Assembly (NCBI GenBank): GCA_050084515.1
Contig: CM114271.1
Coordinates: 59,210,001-59,274,000 of the forward strand
Direction: 5' to 3'
Source: Blasia pusilla
Taxonomy: Eukaryota; Marchantiophyta; Marchantiopsida; Blasiales
Length of the DNA: 64,000 nucleotides
The position numbers and the translations under genes were made by a program. The notes beneath the pieces were generated by a model. That model was not told where the DNA came from and ran no database searches. It was given only the letters and a program-made list of their open reading frames with translations. Positions within the stretch are counted from its first letter, which is position 1. Every line of letters begins with the position of its first letter. Below, piece after piece: positions 23,561 to 33,600 of the stretch.

Positions 23561-24032
23561 GCCTATGGCCTTTGAGAACTTAGCTATTGCCCAGCATAGA
23601 GATACATTGAGGTACGCGACCATTCATGGAGGAGGTTATCGTCCAGGGATTAGGAGGTTTCATCCTGGAGATTACGTGTATTTACAGCAGGCGGCACCCA
23701 CGACGCTAGATGTCACTGCAGGGCGCACTATCCTACGTGTGCGCGAGGTATTACCGACCGGAGTCCTCATGTTGGAGGGACGAGATGGTATGGTTTGGAA
23801 GGATCATGTGCGCAATTGTGCGTCATGTCATCTTCCGAACGTAGATGGGACGGTGGATCCAAGCTTGGCAGTGGTACCTGCAGGCTTGAGGTGTATGTTG
23901 TGCGGATCTGCGAGGGGTGCAGCCACCATGTTGGTATGTGATGGTTGTTCTCGAGGGTGGCATATGTCATGTCTGACCCCCCCTCTTGATGTGGTTCCCA
24001 CGGGACGATGGATGTGTCCGAGATGTGTATAG
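23555..24032 (+). CDS. Integrase C-terminus with PHD finger
   Basis: In the frame that opens at 23493: an integrase tail with RRFHPGDYVYLQQ and a GPY/F-like beta region (to about residue 110), then a complete Cys4-His-Cys3 PHD finger at 23892-24026: C-X2-C, CDGC, GWHMSC and WMCPRC, with the Trp two residues before the last Cys pair. PHD fingers usually read histone H3 tails (K4 state). The domain ends two codons before TAG. It sits where chromoviruses carry a chromodomain, so a role in target-site choice is inferred. Confidence 0.88.
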
Positions 24033-24090
24033 GGTAGTAGGTCATGTCAGAGAGATGTGATATTTTCTATCTGGAGCTGGAGGGATCCAA

Positions 24091-24109
24091 CTGCCAGCTA
24101 GGGGGGCGG
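24091..24109 (+). other. Polypurine-tract-like sequence
   Basis: AGCTAGGGGGGCGG directly precedes the first 137-bp block at 24110. A plus-strand primer tract should adjoin the U3 start of the 3' LTR, which suggests that the 137-bp block belongs to the LTR. No such tract precedes the 484-bp repeat at 24249. Confidence 0.45.
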
Positions 24110-24246
24110 TTGAGTGATCTCCATGTATATGTATGAGTTGATTTTTGTACATGTGTGTATCGACCCGTGTGTGGGGAAGATCGGTGTTGTGTGGTGTAGA
24201 TGTGACCAGCGATGTATGTTGTGTAGCGATATGTATGCCCACGACA
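24110..24246 (+). repeat. 137-bp LTR-associated repeat, inner copy
   Basis: TTGAGTGATCTCC...CCCACGACA, repeated at 24734-24870 with two differences seen. It ends in GACA, complementary to the TGTC start of the left LTR. Two bases (GC) separate it from the right 484-bp LTR. Confidence 0.85.
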
Positions 24247-24248
24247 GC

Positions 24249-24732
24249 TATCACATCTGAGTAGTCGATAGGCCGAGATCTATCGTGGATAGGGCGTAGG
24301 AGCCAGCGGACTATCTTGATTGTAACTTTGTCCCACAGTGTCGGATGAGGTTGAGGATAGGTCCATTGTGTCAGGAACGTCGTTTCTGACGACTTTCATG
24401 TAGAGGTCTTTCACAGCCGGGTGACTTGTTGACTAGGTCACCTGCCCCTGGTAACCTATGCGCACAGGTTACCAAGGGAAGTGCTATTTTTAGGAGAAGA
24501 GCCTTTTGGCTCTTCCCAACCTATATAAGAGAGGAAGATGGCTTTCCTAAGCCATCTTTTCTCATGTTGGGCCGTTGGAGCACCTCCCTTGTATGTGTGT
24601 GAGCTAGGACTAGGGTGCTAGCGTCCGGATTCCTTGATAGCACAAGGTGGACGAGGCTCGATATGCCGATGTAGATTGAGGAGTGGAGTTTTAGGCCGGG
24701 TGTGCCGTTTTTACTACTCTTTATTGTTTACA
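24249..24732 (+). repeat. Right LTR (484 bp)
   Basis: Begins TATCACATCTG (TG changed to TA) and ends GTTTACA. TATA box TATATAAG at 24522-24529. Five differences from the left copy seen by eye. Confidence 0.9.
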
Positions 24733-24733
24733 C

Positions 24734-24870
24734 TTGAGTGATCTCCATGTATATGTATGAGTTGATTTTTGTACATGTGTGGATCGACCCGTGTGTGGGG
24801 AAGATCGGTGTTGTGTGGTGTAGATGTGACCAGCGATGTATGTTGTGTAGCGATATGTATGCGCACGACA
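24734..24870 (+). repeat. 137-bp LTR-associated repeat, outer copy
   Basis: Same block as 24110-24246, here outside the right 484-bp LTR and directly next to the right target duplication. It therefore forms the actual right end of the insertion. Confidence 0.85.
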
Positions 24871-27800
24871 ACCAATAGGATCATTTGAAATTAATTTAAG
24901 ATGGTACTTGAGAACTTTGAGAACTAATTATGGGAGGTAATTTAAATTAGATAATCCTATCCTACATGTAATATGTATTTGGTGTGTCAAGTTGCACGTA
25001 CTCAAGGTTTCATAATCGATGTAGTAGCAAGAATGGAAATTTTACATTTTGTTGTAGACGTGTCACATGCTTAGACATTGATACACAATATACATAGTTG
25101 TCACCATCCATCCATCTTATTCCTACAAGATACCATACTCAATTATGGAGTCTGCACAACACACACATATATCAAAAAGGTCTCCAATACAGAATCACAA
25201 ATCAACAAACATAGTCTTATCACTCCATAATTACTATCATCATTATCGAGTGTGACCATAACATTGGAAATGGTCCCAATGGAACAACCTTGGTTGAGTA
25301 ACATCATGCCTAAGGGATCCCCCACTCACATAAAATCTCTCTATCAATGTGATCCTCCACACAAACAAGATGTAAACCTTGGTTGTTGTTGACACCCATG
25401 TTATGATATATATGGGTCTCAATTACACTCGCTCTCTATAGCCTCTTTGCACTCTATGTGCCACAACCTTCTCATGGGGTACATGTTGATATGCATTTGG
25501 CCTAATCAGCCCTTTTGATCCCTCTCTTACCTAAATGAAGGCTTCCACGCTCTCCTCCACCGAGTTACATTCTATGTGATCAACCATAGAAAAATCCTCC
25601 TCAAGTGTCCAAAGATAAGGTTGGAAGTCTCAACCTCTCCCACATGTCATAATCTATGCCTAGATCGTCTTCCCCCCTAACACTCCCTATATGACACTTA
25701 TCAAGCATAGTAAGCGAATAAATACCTCACAAAGAGTCCTTTTTATGCTCTATTGGATGTCGTGGATATTTCACAACTTCTTCACTTCTAATTTCTCATA
25801 GTCCCTCCATAACTCATTAAAGAATTGTCCAATATCGCGAACCTCTAGTGCCTCTAGTTCATGTGGTTTCTACAACTTCCAAGATGGACTCCATTGGACC
25901 TCCCCTCCTAGCACCTCCTATTATCTCCACATATTCCAATGATATCTCTAAAAGTGGCCTCTCTTTCTAACTCCTTGTCTGTCCTGCGAATTCACATCAT
26001 CATACAACATACATCGTTGACATACCATACTCACATACATACATAACATAGACGAGAGCATACACAAACACAAGTGTACCACAACTAAAATCCGTGAAAG
26101 ACCTACTGTCATAAACACATACAATTGAGCCAAACCCACTCCACGACGGGAGAATCCAAGTCAAAGCTTGCGGGAACCACCATAGCCAAGAGCTCTACTC
26201 ACTACCAAGGCTAACTCCCAACGCAACAGGCTCAACTCAAAGAACTAACTGTTCTTTGAGTACACTCCACACTATACCCTCCAACCTAAGGGCGGGCCCT
26301 ATTGGAAAAGTCACCCTCAACGGAGTAACCCCCAACCCTATGTATGAAACCGCATCCCTACCTAGGCACTACGGCCCTACATAAGGTATGGCCTCTACTA
26401 GCACACTATACTCTACGACATAATTCGTATGGTCATGACATGTCCTCTACCACCCTCCCACCTAATTGCACATGATGGGGATTATAATAGCGACTCAATG
26501 CCTTGATCTCTACATCATATATGCATATGCCTAAGAACTCATGGAAAAAATCTATATGTGGACCCTCAAGATCATGGTGCATCTCTCTCCAAACTAGAAA
26601 ATGGTTTAACCCGCGAGGGGTTCCATATCCATTCTGAGTCACACCAAGTCTCAAAATCTCCAATAAAGTCATATAACTTGATGGTGTTCATTGCACTTGA
26701 AAATCCATATGACCATCTCCGCACCAAATGATTTTTTTGTATCCCACGATCATAAATTCACAATGTAGAAACGTTCAATACCTTTGGTTGGAGGATAGGT
26801 AACTCCCACATTCACAATCGGTCTAAAGTCTCTCCCCCATCCAATTTCATCATAGTGATAGGTCAAAGAAATCCCTCATGCAAAATCCCTTGATATCTCA
26901 CACCCCTACGTGTAAAACCTTTGCCACTACTATCAGTGGCTCTCCCATTAAATCCCTTAAAGGACGTTGGGTGACTCTCATGCCCCTCACACACGATCAA
27001 CTCTTGTTGTCACTAAGTCAACTCAACGCAATCAACAAAACAGCCTACGACACCAAAATAATCAAAACCCTCATATGATGTGATACATGTGTACCATGAC
27101 TTTAGACAACACCTTGAGAAAAGACTCTATGAAAATTTATGTCGACTTATATCATAGCATCCCATATGGGAATATTCCATCCCAATCCATACATCAACAT
27201 CTCTTAATACATCCTAACATCTCTAGAAAAATCCTTGATAACAAGTGCATGTTTGGGATAATCATGGATAACATGAAAGAAAGGGACCATCTCCACTTTC
27301 TGGCAACTAACAAGTTGTAATACAAAATCTTTGGTAGCACTGACATGGATCTCTCCTTATCCATGCAATGTAAGCACGAGTGGCATAAGGTGGCTGCTAA
27401 AATCCCAACACAACATTAGATAATGTGTTGCGAAAATAAATGACATCCCTCCCCTCTTCATAAATTCCAACTTCATTGTGTAGGTTCGGCTTTGTGATCT
27501 TCAATATTATGATGCGACCACAAGCAACATGGAATTGCAATTTGTTGGCATGCTGCAGTTGTGGGCATCATTGCATGGTCATAATCAACTAGAACTAGAA
27601 TTTTTGCATCCATGAGCAAAAATTGTGACTTGCACATATTCATTGCTTATTTCCATCATTGAAAATTTCCTCACATAGTTAAGCGCTATGGCAAAGACCA
27701 AGTCAATGCCCAAAAATAAAGGATGTCCACTAACTCCAATACTACATATACTTCATTAAATCAACCGAGTACAAGTTAGACCTATGTCACATTAGGTGGC

Positions 27801-28534
27801 ACATTGGCCATCAAGTGGTGATGAATAATTTATGGCCAAAGTATGAACCATCAAAAATTAAAGTAATGATAAAAAAATGGTGAAAAATCAAAGGAACTCC
27901 CTGTATGAGGCCTACAACCCTCAAAAATTCAAACTCACCATAAACTTTCATTACTCTCACGCTACTACCTCCCACAACCCTATCAATCCATATGGCATGC
28001 CTCCTTGCCTCCAAATCAATTTTTATGGTAAGAATCCATCACCTACATAAGGTTGGCTATGGTTTGACCGATCGTTCTATTTTTGGAGTTGTGTTATTTG
28101 CTTCAATTTCTCTTAACCCCAACAACTTTTTTGCAACATTCAAGTTCTAGTTTATGAGTGGCTACAACTATCATAGTGCTTCCACATATCTTCTTTCCAC
28201 AAAAAGTTATACATGTAAACATAGAAAATAGAAATCCCATGTATTCACATACTCTCCCATGGGCCACTACATGGAGGACCTGGTCTTTAATGTACATTGA
28301 TTTCCAAAACCATTTGAACCCTTCAGTGCATATTACTTCTACCTCAAAATTTTCCTACAAGAACTATAAAAAAAACAACAAGTTAAGAGCCTGAAGAGCA
28401 CTTTGAAGAGAGACTATGTAGACAACACAATCCCCAACGTAAAAAAAGTCTCCTCCATTGTAAAGTTGGCCCTTTAAACTACTTTTTCTAATGGAGGTTT
28501 CATTCTTTCTTTTTACCTCAAAAATCCTACCTCA

Positions 28535-28860
28535 CACATTCCATAGCTCTCTCTCATGTCAAACCAAACCCACTCTCATAGTTAGAGGCTAAGATTTATC
28601 GCAAGGGAAGGAGGACCATATATACTTCCTCTGCCTCATGGAAGGAGGTTCAACAAAGAGACAGTGACCTCTCCAATCTCTCTCTTTAAGGTTTACCCTC
28701 TCCCTCTCTCACTCCCATGCTCTTTCCTTGATGATCTATGCATCTTGATCACCTCTCCATCCTTGACCCTCAAAGAAAACCTTCCACAATCAATACTGCA
28801 TCGTGACCAAAATAGCAAACTTACTATGTACACCAAGTTCCTCTAAATAACCCCAAATAC
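28535..28860 (+). repeat. Dispersed repeat, copy A
   Basis: Shares ATGTCAAACCAAACCCACTC (about 28557), GTTCAACAAAGAGA (28648), a CTCTCTCTT..AGG(T/A)..ACCC stretch and AAAATAGCAA (28808) with 48445-48720, in the same order and orientation. Diverged, family unknown. Confidence 0.55.
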
Positions 28861-29059
28861 GCCCTAAATTAAGAGTACAATGCTCATTCACGTTCTCCAC
28901 CTATGTAGTAGATCATCCTTGGCCTACAAGTGTCACCACGGTCCTCTCCTAGTACACCATATAGGTACTCTCTACTCTAGTGTAAATGATGTGACAAACT
29001 CATCCAAGAATCCACATTTTAAAGATGCATGGGGAATAGTGGCTATCTAAAGGCCTAAT

Positions 29060-29102
29060 CTTGAGCGAATGTAATTCAAGGATTGAATTACATTCGTTCA
29101 AG
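29060..29102. repeat. 19-bp inverted repeat, 5-base loop
   Basis: Arms 29060-29078 and 29084-29102 pair with one mismatch (CTTGAGCGAATG versus CTTGAACGAATG). Short hairpin of MITE or foldback type, no gene nearby. Confidence 0.8.
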
Positions 29103-30602
29103 AATTAAATAATATTGAAAATGATATCAAGAGAATAATGGATGGTGGAAAGAGGTACATTTGTTTCTCCTCGTTTCTACAAATTAATTATATTAGTTTT
29201 TGGAGTGTTCTCTAACGGGTTGATGTTACTTTTGCCATGGGACACCAAATTTTGTGGTAATAATTATTTTTGGATTGGGCTCTGAACTTTGACTATCCTT
29301 TGACTATCGAGTTTGAGAACTTCATAAGTGCTACCAATAGAACAATAAGGTTAGAGGTTGAGATCATTAAGGTAATTATGTTGGTTTTTAGACTAAAGTT
29401 TTAAAAATCTGAGTTTCTCTGGAATTCCATATTCTTCTTCCCATGGTTGATGGTCATAGGGTAATAATTGGAGAAACAAACTATCAAGCTTGGCCCTTGC
29501 AAGATCAGGTCAAGGTTGCTTCAAAGAAGTCAAGTCGTGTGGCTATCTTATTACTTAGTTAGAGGGATGGAATCATCTGCAATATACAATTACGCTTATG
29601 AATCCAAAGTTCTTAAATTTGAGCACAAACAACAAACCTTTCTTATAAAATGTATCCAAGGCCTTAGAGATTGGTTGGAACTTTGGGGTCAACACATGCC
29701 CAAGAAAACATGAGATGATCTACTAAATTTCAAAGTCTAACCTCTAAGATAACAAAACACTATTCACTTTCAAGATTGAGAGATTTTTGCAACCACTCAA
29801 AGGGATCTCGAAGTGGTGGTTGGCTCCTCCAAACATTACTCCCAATTTGCAGAGAGTTTGTCTATGTGTCAATTCTTACATCCTATCTAAAGTAAAAACA
29901 AGAATATTTGACAAATTGGCTAGACTACGAGGAATGCATCCGGATTGGTTCAACGCAAGGCAAGAGCTTAATTAAGAGAGTACACGCAGAAAATGAAGGG
30001 CTTTAGAATACATCACATCGACACACCCTAGAACATTTCGTTTCCTCTAGTTTTGAAGCTACACGAACACATCCCACAAGTGTCCCTCCCTAATTCTTGA
30101 CTTCGACTACACATACATCTCTCCCTGAATATTTCCTCTTCTCTTCCCCTTGGAGTAAATCGAGTTCAGACAACCTTGAATAATTTCAATTCTAACTCAG
30201 CAATGTTTCATAAAAATGAACTGAAACTGATTCGTCTCATCGCATGTCACCATACTATCAAGTACACGTTTAGCCCATGACTGAAAGAAGCTATAAAAAG
30301 CATTCAATATCTAACGGATGTTGCTGTCACAAGCCTTCAGAGCGACTTTCTGTGACAATTAGCATAAAGATGTATGTGGTGACAACGTGATAATTTACAT
30401 GTTCAAGCCCCTCGCTTTCTGCCTCGGTATCCCGGTTAGAAATCTTTGGAGCTTGGAGACAACGCTCATGTTAATATCCTTAACTCTATCAGTTGTGATA
30501 GCCAAATTTACATACTAGCTCAGATTGGTACTTTAGAAACACCTGCCATGGGTATTATCTCTAGTACAAGTGCAATCACGGCAAGACATATGCACATTGG
30601 AC

Positions 30603-33600
30603 CTAGGATGTATACTTCATTGTTGATTTTTCAAATCCGATGGTGGGAAACTCCTTGGCAAAGTCTTCCACGGCAGTCCGCAGAGTAACAATTTCCTGCT
30701 TGAGACTTTCATTGGTTTCTAGGGTTGCTTTGAAGTCCACAAGTTTTTTTCCTGCAGGGATAGATTGTATCAACGTCAGTCAATCCCAGGGCGAGTTGCT
30801 CATCCACTATAAATGACAAGAAAATCGAAGATGCATGTAGTAGGTGAGTAGAGCAAACGTCTTTTAGGGGTACTAACAGTCTCCTCTTAATTACACTAGC
30901 TCTACCCTGTAAAGCAGAGGGGATGAGAAAATATTTGAGCCATGAAATGAACGGTGTTGCAGACCACTTCAGAAAATTCAGCAACATCGATGTATGGAAG
31001 GATTATCGTCCTTGGAGAGTTGAACAAACCTGTGGTGGCTTTCTTCACTTGGTTTGCTAGCTGCACAGCCTTGTCAAAATACTCTGCCACTTTCTCAAAA
31101 TCTTCCTCTGTGAAGCCTCTTGATGTCAGGGCTGGAGTCCCTGCAATCAATTCCAGCCATATTCAGAAACTCACCTTTCACGTGAAATCAAATCAAGACT
31201 TAAAGGCTTCCATGATAAATTTCTATCCTTTTGGCATTTACATGGTATTACGAATTGCACCCTTCACGAAAGGAGGATGAAACATTATAACACGACGGCT
31301 GTATCTCTTGCCTGCACCTCAGAAGATACTGGGCTCAAAATGTGACCCATAGAGCTATGACCGAAGTTCCTAATTGAAACTTGAGAACTGTACATTTGAG
31401 CAATTTGAATGTTCAGTCAAGCATACAAATTAGCCAGTCTTGAGATGCACACATTCACGACAGGCTTTCAAAAGTAGGTGAGGAGATAATACCCATGCGA
31501 ATTCCTCCTGGGACCAGAGCAGATACGTCCCCAGGCACAGTATTTTTGTTTGCTGCAATATGAGCTAGCTCCATGACTCGCTCTACTCTAGATCCATCGA
31601 TGCCCTGGAGAAAAACAGGAGGCAAAGATTCACTTTATAACATCTTTGGAGCAGAAGGAACATGCAATTTCCTCAAATACTCCATGGCTGGAAAAAGGTA
31701 CCTTGTTCTTTAAGTTAACTAGTACAAGGTGATTGCTTGTTCCACCTGAGACAAGTTCATATCCTCTTTCTGTTAGTGCCTGAAATACACAAGAAACAGA
31801 CGCATCAGGTTTTGCAAGGTACATTGATGGTATGCACTGACATAATCACTCTATACTGTACATGATCACAAGAACTTGGATCCAAGAGGGGACCCCCAGA
31901 ACTTAAGACTTAATTGGCGACATCTTACCTGCAGAACATGTACTTTATGATCTAATTCTTAGCAGAGGAACTGTTCATATTGCATTTTAAGTGAGAAGTC
32001 CCAGGTATCTTTGAGTTGCTATATTCGAAGTGATTCATCAAGCACAACATCTATTAGGCCCAAACAGCCTATGTATGTATGTATTCCAAGACATGAACCA
32101 AGAAAACTTGGACAATGACTGGCATTTAGGAATGCTACCCTTCCTAAGCGGAGACCATGAAGAAGGGAACCGTACTGAGATTCCAAACTCTAGAAAAAGC
32201 TACAAGATTTTTGTCTTGCATTCATCAGATGCAATCAGCTGCAGAGGTAGACCACAGGTTCTTTTCTGAGAAAAAAGTTTCTTACTTGAGCGAAGCGGGT
32301 AGAGTTCCGTAACACTTGTTCTTGGTATGCCTTAAACTCTGGTGTAGCTGCCTGCATAAATACAAAAAAAAAATTTATGACCACAGGTTGGTTCTTTGGC
32401 TCTGTTCATCACTGAAACTCTAACACCTCTGAATATAATAATGTCCAGGAGAAGATTGATCTAAAAACAAGCATGCTTACCTGTTTCAGTGCGACAGCAA
32501 GACCAGTGATTGTATGGTTGTGAGGACCCCCTTGAAGACCTGGGAAGACAGATGCATTGATCTTATCTTCATAGTCGTAAAACACCTGCAGACCAAAATC
32601 TCTCAGTCCACGACCAACCTCATGATCTTGCAATGGCCTAATGTAGAAGCTTGCTTAGAAAGGCCACTACAAGAAATAAATGTAGACTTTACATGTCCAC
32701 ACCTCTTTCCCTTGCTTCGTGATCTCTTTTAGTCCTTTGCGGTAGAATATCATGGCTCCTCGTGGACCTCTCAGTGATTTGTGTGTTGTGGTCGTGACAA
32801 CATCTGCGAAATTAAAGGGAGAAGGAACCACACCAGCTGCAACGAGACCACTGATATGCGCCATGTCTGCTAGAAGGATTGCCTTCTGCTTGTCACATAT
32901 CTACGGAGAAAACAAACACAGCCCGTGAACACAATTATCAGGCACATATGAGTGGTAGTCTTTCCCGCCCAGCTGCATGGACCCAAATGAACTATCACAA
33001 ATAAATAAGGATTTTCTGTCCTTAAGCTCTCGCATGTTGATAGATCCAAAATGGGTATGCGGCCTAAAACTGAGCAGATAAATTGAGCAAGGTCGGTGCC
33101 TTTAGTAAGTTGCATGGCAATGGCAGGAGTCGTGACGGTAAGATATAATGCTAATACCTGACGCATTCTGGCATAGTCATAATGCCTTGAGTACGCACTT
33201 GCCCCTGCGACAATTAGCTTGGGTCTGAAAAGAACTGCCGATTTCTCAATCTGCAGCAAAATACAGTGTCATTCTCTAGAACTGTTTCAATCCCAGCCTT
33301 GAGTTCAAGGTCAATAGTTAACAATGGCCGGCATGCTCAAGCAAATACTGATTTTCCAGCGACTTAACTTCCTAGTAATGAATGCTGCAATGATTTAGCT
33401 CTATGTTCTGCAAAATACGGGTCCAAATGATCAAGCTTTTCTTTTTATAATTTACCTGATCGTAGTCAATCAACCCAGTGCTTTCGTCTAATCGGTAAGG
33501 CATCGTCTCAAAATAAATGGAGACAGCAGAAATCTTCTTCGTATCTGTCTGTAACCAAATAAACGAGCACATAAATGTAATTGTGTGTTTATGGCCACAC

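Larger units (their letters stand above)
15038..24870 (+). mobile_element. Ty3/gypsy LTR retrotransposon carrying a DNA methyltransferase and a PHD finger
   Basis: About 9.83 kb, flanked by the target duplication AACCA (15033-15037 and 24870-24874; ACCA if the element ends at 24870). Order: LTR, a 1.3-kb leader, Gag with CCHC knuckle, aspartic protease, C5 DNA methyltransferase, RT (YIDD), RNase H, integrase, PHD finger, PPT-like tract, LTR. PR-RT-RH-IN order defines Ty3/gypsy. From 17617 to about 21215 Gag-PR-MTase-RT lie in one reading frame broken only by TAG/TGA codons, so a single polyprotein was the ancestral form. Frameshifts occur near 17600, at several points between 21210 and 21600, near 22660 and near 23540. 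No convincing tRNA primer-binding site is seen after the left LTR. This copy cannot move by itself. Confidence 0.93.
14943..24950 (+). repeat. Helitron-like repeat unit, copy 2, interrupted by the LTR element
   Basis: 14943-15037 repeats the first part of copy 1 (TCTATATTGTAATTG, ACACTTGGCACTTT, AGGTCTTATGAACCA). The unit resumes after the retrotransposon at about 24871 with ATAGGATCATTTG and the AATTAATTTAAGATGG block. Copy 1 therefore shows what the empty target site looked like. Copy 2 also lacks the middle of the unit. Confidence 0.7.
24951..30602. other. AT-rich gene-poor region, repeat debris
   Basis: No intact gene recognised. Two plus-strand frames, 29468-29713 and 29787-29975, have a composition (WLSYYLVRGMESSA, QGLRDWLELWGQ, KGISKWWLAPP) faintly like retroelement Gag or transposase and may be a remnant, but I cannot assign them. 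An 11-bp inverted repeat lies at 26235-26261. The block 28535-28860 is a diverged copy of 48445-48720. Confidence 0.4.

Noticed and set aside
26433-26672. 79-codon minus-strand frame resembling a plant transposon protein by composition
   Set aside because: Too short and without a diagnostic motif.
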